64,000 bases of DNA from Vittaforma corneae ATCC 50505 (taxonomy: Eukaryota > Microsporidia > Nosematidae). Of the stretch, positions 23,125 through 33,287 are shown piece by piece (within the stretch, counting starts at the first letter, position 1; each line of letters opens with the position of its first letter). The translations under genes and the position numbers were made by a program. The notes below the pieces were generated by a model. The model saw only the letters and a list, made by a program, of their open reading frames with translations, did no database searches and was not told the origin of the DNA. The DNA lies in contig NW_006889843.1 in the NCBI RefSeq assembly GCF_000231115.1, positions 1-64,000 on the forward strand, written 5' to 3'.

Positions 23125-24150
23125 ATGCACGGTTTGTCACTGTCAAGCAGAACAGCTCTCAGTCTTATGAGAGTATTATCGATAGGATTTCCTATGCTAT
23201 TTCCCATAAATGTTGGTTGTACCTCTACGCATGAATGCGATGTAAAAAAGCCAGAAGTACAAGACAAAGACTCTTCCAAAGACGTTGCTGAAAATGGCCA
23301 GTCCAATACTCAAAAGAAAGATGAGGATTCATCTAAGTCTTCAGACTCAGAAACACTCAAAGTTTTTAAGGACGACAATGGCTTTCTTACTAAGTTAATG
23401 GGCTATCCTGAAGTCTCGGAGGTTTTCAATGAGTACTTTGAGAAAATAAAACTAACACGTCTTGATGAATATCAAGCTCACAGGGACGAGATTTGGGAGG
23501 TTGTGGTTATGCACCTGTGCAATTGCAATCCTGAAATTGAAGATGAAGTTCTAAAAAGAGGTGATGCTGCTGTAATTAAAGGGAAAATGCAAGAGCTCAT
23601 GATGGGTTCATCCATATCGTTACTTGAAGAAATTAAGTTGGATGGTGTCCGATTCAAAACCACCCCTGTCGAAGTTTTTAAGTTTTTCAATGATTATTGT
23701 AGAACGAAAATTTTAAGCTTATCTGGAACAACTAACGTTAATGTTGATGTGTTGAATAGTGTCAACTTGGATAAAATAAAGACAGTAAAGCTATGTTATA
23801 ATGGCTTGACAAGTCTACCCTGTCTATCTAACTTTACCAATCTTCAGCGTCTTGATTTGGAAGGCAATAATATTGAAACGCTTGAAGCTAAAAATTATTA
23901 CGACCAGGAAAGAAATGATTTCAAGACAATGCCAAAGTTGGCAGATCTGAAGCTGCATAAAAATCCAATAGGATGTGTCAATTCGAACGTCTTGCAGGTG
24001 TTTACCGACAGCTCTGCAATAATACATCTGTCTAATGTAGTTATATTTTGTACCTATGACAGTATGAAAAAGAAACTGAAAGGTTCGGGAATTAAGTTCA
24101 TTGATTCATCTACTGGGCAAGAAGTAAAACAATCAGAAGTTAGCAACTGA
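23125..24150 (+). CDS. LRR family protein copy 2, with secretion-type leader
   Basis: The intact reference member, 341 residues. The first ~30 residues (MHGLSLSSRTALSLMRVLSI then GFPMLF) are hydrophobic and end at a Cys-containing region, consistent with a signal peptide. A Ser/Lys/Asp-rich disordered spacer to residue ~70 is followed by a helical domain and LRRs (IKTVKLCYNGLTSLP, LQRLDLEGNNIETLE, LADLKLHKNPIGCV). The C-terminus has SMKKKLKGSGIKFID. The start follows ACACCC. Microsporidia such as Trachipleistophora are known for secreted LRR families; interaction with host proteins is inferred. Confidence 0.8.
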   Translation: MHGLSLSSRTALSLMRVLSIGFPMLFPINVGCTSTHECDVKKPEVQDKDSSKDVAENGQSNTQKKDEDSSKSSDSETLKVFKDDNGFLTKLMGYPEVSEVFNEYFEKIKLTRLDEYQAHRDEIWEVVVMHLCNCNPEIEDEVLKRGDAAVIKGKMQELMMGSSISLLEEIKLDGVRFKTTPVEVFKFFNDYCRTKILSLSGTTNVNVDVLNSVNLDKIKTVKLCYNGLTSLPCLSNFTNLQRLDLEGNNIETLEAKNYYDQERNDFKTMPKLADLKLHKNPIGCVNSNVLQVFTDSSAIIHLSNVVIFCTYDSMKKKLKGSGIKFIDSSTGQEVKQSEVSN

Positions 24151-25151
24151 TTAAATTTGTTTTTTAAAACAGTATAGTATAATATAAGCTTAAGAATGGA
24201 GTATGTTTCAATACTATTTTTTACTTTATGGGTTGTATTAGCCTACTTTTCTTTGACTCAGTCTCTGACTACTGTCAACTTATTTACTCAAAGCCAGAAG
24301 ACTAGCGAAGAGGGGTGGACTCCACAGAGACCCTATCGGTGTAGACTCAAGAAGCTTCCTTCGATATACTCTCCTATACTTGACAAGTCTTTTAGTCTCT
24401 ACCCTACCATATTTAACTAAATATAACTCTAATAGCATATGAATTGCACTACCCGTCACAGTAATCGTGTATAGCTTTTTATTCCGGACACAAACACAAT
24501 TTCATCCTCCATCCATGCATAATTGATATATATGAAAACCAGCTGTTGCTGTAAATAGGTGGCCTTGAATATTCACTTTGATGATGCTGGCAGAGAGACT
24601 GCTGCATTGTTAAGGACATGGAAAAGAATATGGAGTAGAGTGCATCTATACTTATTACAGAGGAACAATGCACATTGCTAACAAATCCAGAATGAGATGT
24701 ATCTCACTTGTTGCATCATTGCCTAGAAATCATTAGTGGCTTTGAATGTGCTGTACTATTCTGCACTAGTGTCATCAAACCATTTGTCTGTCCAGTCCAT
24801 TAATAGCCATGCAGTTACTATGCACATCAGCTTAGTCATTGCTGTTGCATCTGAATCTGTCTCAATATCAGATCACGGACAGTAGTGCATATGAAATCTT
24901 GAGCATTCTCAAGCTTACCGATCAAGTCCAGTCTCCTGGACAAACTTTTCTAATTAACAATTCTATTTGCTACTTGGATTGAGACCAATCTATCACATAC
25001 TGTCTTATCACATACGTACAGGCATATTTGAATAAAGGCAATAGAAAAAGCATGAATATTCTGAGAATGTAGGTGGTTTGTGCGCAGACCTACTGGCTAT
25101 ATTTTGGCTGAGACTGTTTCTTGAACATTCCCTGTCATACTAAAAAAATCA
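24151..25151. other. 1-kb intergenic between LRR copies 2 and 3
   Basis: Holds a 74-codon plus-strand ATG frame at 24196-24420 that opens with a hydrophobic leader (MEYVSILFFTLWVVLAYFSL) and could encode a small secreted protein, though nothing else supports it. At about 24370 ATACTTGACAAGT weakly resembles the 17-base repeat seen beside copies 1 and 2. The rest shows no feature. Confidence 0.4.
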
Positions 25152-25205
25152 ACTGATAAATTAAATCAATCAGATTTTTGTAAAAAGTATAAATACAAGT
25201 TTTGT
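25152..25205 (+). promoter_or_regulatory. Promoter shared by LRR paralogs, copy 3
   Basis: Nearly identical to 23061-23113. TATAAATA at 25188-25195 begins 28 bases before the ATG, the same spacing as in copy 2. Confidence 0.7.
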
Positions 25206-25215
25206 ATTCACACCC

Positions 25216-26237
25216 ATGCACGGTTTATCACTACCAATTAAAACTGTAACTGGCCTGATCGAAGTACTGTCGGTTGGATTTCCTATGCTATTCTCCGCAG
25301 ATGCTAGTTGCACCGTAATGAGTAAAGAGCAAGGGTCTTTAGAAGAGCAGGTTCAAAGTATTCATATCTCTGATGATGAATCCGACGACACCTTACCCAA
25401 TGAAACTCCCAAGCTCAGTGTTTTTAAGGACAAAGATGATGGCTGTTTTACTGCTTTTATGAAGGATTCTAGAATTATTAAAATAATCGAAGAGTACTTT
25501 AAAAATCTGAATCATATCCAACGTGAGGAGTATGAAAAGAATATAAATGAGATTAACGAAATTGTGGGAATGAAGCTGTATAATTATTGCACTGAAACGA
25601 TGAGTGGATGTTTAAGTAAAGACGAAATCCTAAACGAAGATGGTAGTCTTAAAGAAAAAATAGCTCAACAAGCAGAGGGATATTTCGAAATTAGCTTCAA
25701 AGAGTGGGAATCTAAATTTAAAAGGATTGAAGTATCAGGTTTTGAATTTGATCATATTCCGACCAAGGCATTGAAGTTCTTGACTGAATACCTTGAAACT
25801 GATGAATTGAGCATATCAGAAACACTATTGACATTGCTGCATTGAACAGTTCAGATCTCAGTAAGATAACAACATTGTTGTTGACTGGTGTTGGATTGAC
25901 AGAGATACCATGCCTATCTGAACTCACTGGTCTTGAATACATGTGCTTGGATAATAATCGAATTGAACACATCAGTCTTCAAAACTATTTTGATGATAAG
26001 ACAAGGAAGTACAAACCCATGATAGGTTTGAGGCACCTGGACTTGTATGGAAATCCTATATCAAAGGTTAATATAAGCATTACAAAAGTTTTCACAAATA
26101 AATCCATCTTAATAAGTATGGACAAGACACGTTTACGCTATCCGTTTAGTAATATGAAAAAGAAACTAGACAAAGTAGATATCGAGCTTATTGAGAAAGA
26201 TTTAGAGAGTGAGAATGAGTCTGATGTCAAGAGCTGA
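25216..26237 (+). CDS. LRR family protein copy 3 (one frameshift)
   Basis: Two frames, 25216-25845 and 25842-26237, together match copy 2 along its length (leader MHGLSLPIKTVTGLIEVLSV, helical domain, LRRs ITTLLLTGVGLTEIP and LEYMCLDNNRIEH, tail NMKKKLDKV). The break is at the AAA at 25820-25822; one additional A restores continuity and gives about 340 residues against 341 in copy 2. In the rejoined version the segment aligns residue for residue with copy 1. This argues for a recent or artefactual single-base loss rather than an old pseudogene. Confidence 0.72.
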
Positions 26238-26421
26238 TTAAATTCGTCTTTAATACTGATTTAAAACACTTTTATTCATATACTCTCTTCAATCTTTATC
26301 TCTACACTAATGTCCCTTGAGCTGTTACTATTGAATGCCATCATATGATTCTTAGACACTGACAAACACGCACTTATATGTACGCCGGTTACTTTGTCTA
26401 TTCACTCGAAATAGAAGAGTC
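26238..26421. other. Intergenic, nothing seen
   Basis: Spacer downstream of the third LRR gene with no supported feature. Confidence 0.5.
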
Positions 26422-26790
26422 ATGCCCAACACTACACTCAAAGCTGGACTTAAAGTGTTCATTGGCAGAGAATACGCTGGTTTTGTGAAGCCACCACTTG
26501 CATAGCCTGGCATTCCATGAGCTTGGACTTATCAAAGCAACTGCAGATATCTCAAACTCCATTTCGCTGTCCTTGGAAACACACGAATACTGAAGCCATG
26601 GCTATAGGTTAGCAAGCACCCTGTCTATCAAGATATAATAGAGCAGAAGCTACTGAATGCCAAACTCGCTGACCTGTCTCCAGAGGAAGACTGCAATCTA
26701 TCCTCAAAGCTAGTTTACTACCTATATTTTAAGTCCTCCACCACAATCAACTTGATCCCTACAAAGGCTTGGCTCTACAACAATCATTAA
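26422..26790 (+). pseudogene. Possible gene remnant with broken frames
   Basis: Three plus-strand fragments have coding-like composition in successive frames: 26422-26505 (MPNTTLKAGLKVFIGREYAG...), about 26498-26593 (AFHELGLIKATADISNSIS...) and 26608-26790 (PVYQDIIEQKLLNAKLADLS... ending near TKAWLYNNH). Together they look like one protein of about 120 residues broken by several indels and a stop. No family is recognised. Unlike the other broken genes here it needs more than one repair, so decay is more likely. Confidence 0.35.
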
Positions 26791-26932
26791 AATTAAACAG
26801 CTATATCTTTATCACTGTCTTGTCGTTCTATACCTTTGTTTGCCTCACATTTCGCATTGCTAGCAAATATTTAATATCTAGTCTGCCATTGGTTCTTTAT
26901 ACTGTATTTATTCAAAATATTCAAACCCCTTA

Positions 26933-29005
26933 ATGAAAGTATTTTACTGTGTGAAGAGCACTCAAATAGACCTTCTCAAGGACAAACCTACGCTACATAA
27001 ATCTTCAAAAATAAAAGTTAAATTCACAGAACCAAGGGCTATTGTGAAAAGAGAATTTACCTCGGTTGATAACATAGAGTACCTTGATGTAACTGAAAAC
27101 CTAAGACTGGCAAGGATATATGACAGATTAATGAATAGAGAAATCTTCGAGACAATGTTTGAAGACCTAGACCACCACAATGTCTTTGAAGAGTACAGGC
27201 TATTTAATGAACAGTTCTACGAGAAACTAAGGGACGTCGTCACTGAAGACGATCTGATTGTTGTCAACGACTCCTCGCTTTTTTTGCTTCCGGGCATGAC
27301 AAGGGCCAGGGTTGCTTTCAGGAATCTGAAGTTTGAGGGCTGCTTCATAGAGAAGGTCCCGTTCTACAGACATATTCTCAAAAACCTAGCCCTGGCTCAG
27401 AAGTTCTTCGACTGCAAGGAAAGCCTGGACTCCTTTGCCAACTACATGATGTGCTCATACGAGATGCGGGACGTGGAAAGGGGCGGGTGCTGGTACCTGA
27501 AGCCGTATGTAGACAAGTTTGCAGTCATAGACACGCTGGAGCATATCCTGGAGCTGTGCATCCAGAAGACTAGAGATCCAGCCTGTTTGGTCGAAAGCAA
27601 CTTCCCGGACAGATTCAATTACGAACTGCTAAGGTACCTGCATGACTTGGAAGTGCCAAAGACCAGGATGTGTGTTCTTACCGATGTGAATCTGATTCAC
27701 ATTGAGCCATTTATTGTGAAGCATCCACACATCCACGTGAGGTATCTCAGGACTGGTGTAGATCTGAACGAGGAGACATCCAGAATGGCTCAATACCTCA
27801 AAAAGATGTACAGCAGTAGCTTTTCTGTTGCTGACCCTGTTGAGTACTCCCACGTCGTGGCAGAGATGTTCTTCTGTGATGCTTTTGTGGGAACACAATA
27901 CAGAGAGATTGCCCAGCTGTTTGGGAGGCCTGTGGTGGTGGACAGCTATGACCCATTCGAGCTTGCAGACGAGATAGAAAAGGCAATGTACACACCCAAG
28001 AAGTACTCAGTGATAGGCGAAGAGGAGTATCTGAAAGAGTTCATGGAGGTAAATGGATACAAAATAGTACTAAGCCAGCTCCCAGGTGAGGATGGAACAA
28101 TTGACAGACTCTCTAAAGAAATCTGTGCGTTGATCTGCAGACCACCCAAGCTCCAATCTGAAATCGAGTATTACAAAAAAATAATAGGAGGCACTGAAAA
28201 TGGGGTGTATATGAAAAGAGGATCAAAACTACCCGCCGAACACAAAGAATCGTACCATCCAATAATATTTGGTGAAAACAGCTACTTCGATCTCAAGAGC
28301 AAGAGGAGAATGAAGATACCAGAACCGCTGAATGCAGAACAAGCCAAAATGCTCTGGGAGAAGTCTAGCAAAACAATCCTATTAGACTACGACGGCACCC
28401 TAACACCGATAGTTGAAGATCCCGACAAGGCCGTGCTCAGCGCAAGGGCCAAGGAGATTCTCATGAACCTGTCCAAAGCAGGCAGGGTAGTCATATGCTC
28501 AGGAAGATCAAAGGCAAAGTTGGATGAGTGGATTCCAAAGGAGATCGAGGTTTATGCAGAGCATGGGGCATTCCAAAGAGTAAACGGTGAGTGGTCGACT
28601 ATAAGAGAAAAAAACAACATACTTGGAGTAGCACGTGAAATCATGGAATACTATTCCAAAAGAACCCCGGGCACAGTGATTGAAGAGAAAACTTCCGGAC
28701 TGTGTTTTCATTATCGAATGGCCAGGAGCTTCTGTGTTGGTAAGCTTTACTCACTCTTGAGGAAAGTAGGGGAAGAGAATGTTCAGCTAGGAAAGATGAT
28801 AGTTGAGTTAAAGGCAGCTAGAAAAGACAATGTCTGTAGAATGCTCGACCCTGCTATTTGCGTGGGCGATGACCGGACAGACGAGGACATGTTCAGGGTG
28901 TGCAAAGGCATCTCAATTAAGATAGGAGAGGGGGAGTCGCATGCCAATTTCTGCATTGAGGATGTTGATGGATTGCTTGATTTTCTGTCTGCACTGGCTC
29001 AATAA
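26933..29005 (+). CDS. Trehalose-6-phosphate phosphatase with degenerate synthase domain (Tps2-like)
   Basis: Removes phosphate from trehalose-6-phosphate, the last step of trehalose synthesis. Of 690 residues, the C-terminal third is a HAD phosphatase with all motifs: DYDGT (about 485), the SGRS segment of motif II, Lys-containing motif III and GDDRTDE (about 644). The N-terminal part follows the GT20 synthase fold (NDSSLFLLPGM, YMMCSYE, FVGTQYREIAQLFGRPVVV) but lacks the usual substrate-binding sequence, as in yeast Tps2. The gene is noticeably GC-richer than its neighbours, perhaps reflecting high expression. The ATG follows AAACCCCTTA. Trehalose is important in microsporidian spores. Confidence 0.9.
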   Translation: MKVFYCVKSTQIDLLKDKPTLHKSSKIKVKFTEPRAIVKREFTSVDNIEYLDVTENLRLARIYDRLMNREIFETMFEDLDHHNVFEEYRLFNEQFYEKLRDVVTEDDLIVVNDSSLFLLPGMTRARVAFRNLKFEGCFIEKVPFYRHILKNLALAQKFFDCKESLDSFANYMMCSYEMRDVERGGCWYLKPYVDKFAVIDTLEHILELCIQKTRDPACLVESNFPDRFNYELLRYLHDLEVPKTRMCVLTDVNLIHIEPFIVKHPHIHVRYLRTGVDLNEETSRMAQYLKKMYSSSFSVADPVEYSHVVAEMFFCDAFVGTQYREIAQLFGRPVVVDSYDPFELADEIEKAMYTPKKYSVIGEEEYLKEFMEVNGYKIVLSQLPGEDGTIDRLSKEICALICRPPKLQSEIEYYKKIIGGTENGVYMKRGSKLPAEHKESYHPIIFGENSYFDLKSKRRMKIPEPLNAEQAKMLWEKSSKTILLDYDGTLTPIVEDPDKAVLSARAKEILMNLSKAGRVVICSGRSKAKLDEWIPKEIEVYAEHGAFQRVNGEWSTIREKNNILGVAREIMEYYSKRTPGTVIEEKTSGLCFHYRMARSFCVGKLYSLLRKVGEENVQLGKMIVELKAARKDNVCRMLDPAICVGDDRTDEDMFRVCKGISIKIGEGESHANFCIEDVDGLLDFLSALAQ

Positions 29006-29133
29006 ATAAGACTATAAGTTATTTTTCTAAAATCTATATTGAATATTTTTGGTGCTAGATTTTACACAATATTAACTATTAAAACGTGTACCTAAGACAT
29101 CAGATCTTAAATTAGGTTAGTTGATTGTATTTA

Positions 29134-29625
29134 CTATTCTAATATTTCAGCTCCTAAAACACATGCATCTATAACAATACTTCTGACAATCCTAGCCAAT
29201 TCCCTGGCTTTCTCCAAATTCTCGCAATTTGCATACGCAAATCCTCTGGAAGCTTTCTTTTCTTTATCAAAAATAAGGTTTAATCTTGTGTAGGGTCTTA
29301 AAACGCTCTGCCCTGGCTGCTCATCTTTAAACCTCTGGAAAATTGCCTCAACAAGCTGTGACTGTGTCACATGTATGGGAACATTGGTTATTTTCACTGA
29401 GACTTCACTCTGAACTCTGCTCATCATCGATGGCTGGAAGATTGTTGATGGCCTATACACAGACGATTCTTCAGTTTCAATCTTGATCTCCTGTTCAGTA
29501 TTGTAAAGTATAAAGGGAATAGGCATCGCTTCTGTGGCCTGTTCCTTACCTGCTCTTCCGAAAGGAACGATCTTTGATCTTTCTTTAATACTTTCCAAGT
29601 CTGGCTTGAATTTAACTGTTTCCAT
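29134..29625 (-). CDS. RRM protein, eIF3g-like
   Basis: A 163-residue protein. Residues ~70-160 form an RNA-recognition motif (VSVKITNVPIHVTQSQLVE..., RNP1-like KKASRGFAYANC, then a helix and strand). The N-terminal segment SKIVPFG and the position of a single C-terminal RRM resemble eIF3g, a subunit of the initiation factor eIF3 scaffold. The zinc-knuckle of larger eIF3g proteins is not seen. A generic RRM protein is the alternative. Confidence 0.5.
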   Translation of the reverse strand: METVKFKPDLESIKERSKIVPFGRAGKEQATEAMPIPFILYNTEQEIKIETEESSVYRPSTIFQPSMMSRVQSEVSVKITNVPIHVTQSQLVEAIFQRFKDEQPGQSVLRPYTRLNLIFDKEKKASRGFAYANCENLEKARELARIVRSIVIDACVLGAEILE

Positions 29626-29749
29626 GGCATAAAATATAAAGAAAAATAAAAACTACGGAAAGCATATTGCAAAAGGAGCTCTACGTACCGTAAGACAAAG
29701 TTTTAATGTAAGGCCTATCTTAATACACTGTTAAAGTACATTCCCTGTG

Positions 29750-30049
29750 CTATATCTTTTTATTGATTCTTTCACAAATCCCCTTGAAAAATGAAGCACT
29801 CTCATGCTTTTCCTCTTCATCCAACGCTTTCCACATCTTTCTTAGGAAAACATTGTTTATACTCTGCTCATTTCGTATTTGTATTTCATTTTCAGCTATT
29901 TTTCTTCTTAAGGCCTCATTGGAGGATATTAACGGCTGTATGAATTCCTCCTTTTCACTTTCAGTGTAAAATTCCATAACCTGTCTCAACTCATCCGTAC
30001 TTAAATCGTCTATCTGGGATTCCTCAGTAATTTTTGGAGGCTTGTCCAT
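29750..30049 (-). CDS. Small acidic coiled-coil protein, 99 residues
   Basis: Unrecognised. Helical, Glu-rich (STDELRQVMEFYTESEKEEF, KIAENEIQIRNEQ). The start is chosen at 30049 because CTACCCCATGG gives the microsporidian CCC context; the frame extends 13 codons further upstream to a less likely start. Confidence 0.55.
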   Translation of the reverse strand: MDKPPKITEESQIDDLSTDELRQVMEFYTESEKEEFIQPLISSNEALRRKIAENEIQIRNEQSINNVFLRKMWKALDEEEKHESASFFKGICERINKKI

Positions 30050-30223
30050 GGGGTAGCAGAAAATCAAACTGTACGATTTAAAAGACAATAACGGTGCTTA
30101 GACCATCGGATAAATGGTTTATTGTGAAATAAGCAGGTTGAATAGCCATTTCCCCTTCTTTCGCTTAGAAGCACATTTTGTGGCATATTTTTTACTCTAA
30201 CATACTTTCTGCACCCTTGAAAC

Positions 30224-31076
30224 ATGCCCACAATAATCCTAAACTACACCAAAGAAGATGATGATTTAAAGTTCATAATTTACTGCTTAGATCAAACAGC
30301 CATATTTTTCAAAAAGTGATAGGCTTTCTCTACGAACCGACAGTTTCTTTGAAAGCCTAGATTCAGTTATTGAACAAGTATTCGTGCTGTACAACGAGGA
30401 ATTCACCCAAAAGAAGTTGAATGAGTTCAAAAGGCTTAGGAAGTCTCCCCGAATGCCACAAATGGAGTTCTCATTGATGAATATTCTCTGCTATATCAAC
30501 ACTGTCAAAGCTCTGCTTGCCAGTGGCTCTCTTAAAAACAAAGATGTTATTGATCAGTTCACAAAGTTGTTAGCTGATAAAGGGATTGATTTTGATCCTG
30601 AATTTTATATGCTTGAAATAAGAGCAGGCAAAATTACATCAATACAGAATGCAGAAGGATTGGACAAACTGTATTGTGAAAATGTAAGGGCGGACAAAGA
30701 CTATTTCATATGCTCTGGACTGAGGAATGTCTATGAGAAGGAAGAACTATTGAACAACACCTACCTCTTTGTTTTAAATATTAAAAAAGCCAAGTTCAGG
30801 GATCTGGAAAGTGAAGGTATGATATGTTGTGCTGAGGGTGACAGGATTGAGGCTTTGAGGGTTGACGTAGAAGAAGGTAGCAAAATTGAGTTAGAAGATC
30901 ACCTAACAATTTTTGATAATATTGAGTATGGCAAGGTGGACTTGAGCAAGAATGCATTTAGAAATGTTCTTTCTAAGTTTATGATAGTTGATCATTGCCT
31001 GGTATTTAAAAATACCAAAGTCAAGGTTGGGGGAAAGCACATTTTAACCAAAACAGCCGAGGGCATTGTTCGTTAG
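30224..31076 (+). CDS. Arc1/EMAPII-like tRNA-binding protein (one frameshift)
   Basis: The C-terminal ~110 residues are an EMAPII-type OB fold: MLEIRAGKITSIQNAEGLDK, CSGLRNVYEKEELL, and LNIKKAKFRDLESEGMI, matching Arc1p/p43. Such proteins bind tRNA and hold aminoacyl-tRNA synthetases together. The N-terminal ~170 residues are helical, like the GST-like half of Arc1. The main open frame begins at 30384 with a GTG, but an ATG at 30224 shortly after a CACCC run reads into it if one A is removed from the A5 at 30311-30315, giving about 283 residues. Inference: assembly indel. Confidence 0.72.
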
Positions 31077-31265
31077 AAGTTCAATAAAAGAATTTGCCAG
31101 CATCCGTGTTTAGTGCTTTTACATTACCCATTTAATAATCAACAAGGATGTCCAATTCTACATAAAGGCAAATGACAACACAGCACCTACCGTCTTACCG
31201 TTATTATATTAAAAATGAAGTATTGATTATGAGGCTATTTCTTTGTACAAAACATTGCTTTTTAT

Positions 31266-32806
31266 TTAGATTTTGTCATATTTATTATCAAAAATAAAAA
31301 ACACAGGGTTCTCCTTCCACTTTCTAATAAAATTCTTTGCCCATATACTTTCTCTCTCAATTTTAATATCGTTTATGTTCTTAACTGAACTGAAGACACC
31401 ATCATATCCGTCAATCTTACATGATGAATGTGCGCTGATTTTATAGTTTCGATCTAACATTTCATCAATTTCTAATGCTCGGGCTGTCTTGATCAGAGTA
31501 GACCCATATTTAAAAATATCCCTTAAATACCTTTCGTGAAGTTCATTCTCGAAGCAGCCATTTCTAAAAGAATCTTGGCTTGGAAGGTAGTATTCACAGA
31601 AAGACGGAACACCTAAGCCACAGCAATCTGACACGCTTTTGATAATATTAACATTGTCTATTATATAGTCCTTTACTTCGCTAACAATGCTCAGTATTTC
31701 AACTTCATCGTTTGGGTCCTCTTTTGATACGCCATCTTTCACAGAAATCGTTTCTAAGTTTATCCGCTCAATATTGATTCGAGTACATTTATTATCATCA
31801 AATAGTCTCACTGTGGAGTCTTTGGTTTTCCCACTTTTAGTACCTGTTTTATATGCATGCGGTGCTGAGACTGTGCTATTGGTGCATGCATTTCTTTCAT
31901 CTTTCTCAACTATGCTATTTTGATGATTGTTAATACTGGTATGTTTAATGTTGGCCTGGGTGCTTCTATATATATTTGAAACACTGCCAGTAGAATGATC
32001 AGCAGAAATATACCACTGCTGCCATCACTAAAACTATCGATATTATTACTAACCTTCTCCAAATGTATAAAACAACACCTACTGCCGTACGGACAATTTC
32101 CCTCATTCCAAAAAGTCTTGCATATCTCAGTTTTATACTTTGGGTGTCTTTTCACTGTTCTAAGCTCGCTAGGACTATGGCAAAATTGACATCTATCCCC
32201 ATATTTACAGAATCCTACTTCGCTAAAGCTTCTACACATTTCCGTCTTATATAGTATAACTCTCTTATTTTGATAGAGCACCCTTTCATCAACCAGTGGA
32301 TTTTCAATAAACTTCTTGCTAAAGATTGCTTTAGGTTCCTGAGGGATGTGTTTAATGATAGGATTGCTATCGACCGAGCTATGATCAAGCTTTTCCAGCT
32401 TCCATGATTTGGAAATTAAATTATATGTAGAATGATGCTGATTATTTTCATTATGCCGATACTGTTCATTCTTAGTAGAGGGAGAATGCTGATATTCTTG
32501 AGTAATTTCGCAACTACAATCGATGTTCGGTAGACCATCGCTAACATCACACTGCAAAATACCCTTCATCTCAACCTCACCTGCATCCTCGGTCGTATAT
32601 GGTTCATTTTCTGGTATATCATGGATTTGATCAAAATTTTGATTAACCTGATCATTTGCGTCAAAATTTTCATTTTTAGAACCACAGTACTCCCATACAG
32701 CGCCATATTCTGCCCCAACATTAATACTTACACCTTGAACACCTATGTTATTTGCACCTTCATTGCTTTGATTGTTTATAAACTTTTTGGCGCCAAAATT
32801 TCGCAT
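31266..32806 (-). CDS. Tandem CCCH zinc-finger protein, TIS11-like (one frameshift)
   Basis: Two CCCH fingers with the TTP/TIS11 lead-in and spacing: YKTEMCRSFSEVGFCKYG...CQFCH, then YKTEICKTFWNEGNCPYG...CCFIH. This family binds AU-rich RNA and controls mRNA decay. The fingers are in frame 31910-32806; shortly after, the frame changes. Adding one base at the plus-strand AAA 32006-32008 joins it to frame 31266-31811 and gives about 513 residues, with a Ser/Asn-rich linker and an unrecognised C-terminal region. Without the repair the protein would end in an odd hydrophobic tail. Confidence 0.78.
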
Positions 32807-33287
32807 ATTAAATCAAAGGGGAAAAGTATTTGAACATCTTATTTATTTTGCAAACAAACAAATAAGGGATATATTAAAATTAATCTGAGGAGACAACAAA
32901 TAAAGCCAGAAGGATGAGTGTAATGGGTCTAAGGCACTGTGGGATTAAGATGTGGTTTTCAGTACAGCTTTCAAGGGGTGATGTAAAAATTTTACCCCAA
33001 ATTATTTTTGGAAAAGGATATCAACATGCATAGACGAGTCAGTATTCCATCAATCACAAACTATGAAGTATGCTTAACACAATAAAGCGTGAATGAGTAT
33101 TGTCTACTCTGAGATGGACAGAGCCCTTCTCTTTCAGCCAAATAAATGAATGTATTACAATGGGCAATACCCTCATTTGAGATAAATAACAAAATGCCGT
33201 TCAAAAAAGACATAAATAGGTGTATGACAGAGTGTATAAATGAGTGCAAAAGCAAATAGAACATGCTCTTCTTGTACTTTACATTAT
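32807..33287. other. Intergenic, no firm feature
   Basis: A minus-strand frame at 33061-33264 has a hydrophobic beginning and could be a short secreted peptide, but this is weak. No RNA gene was recognised. Confidence 0.4.
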
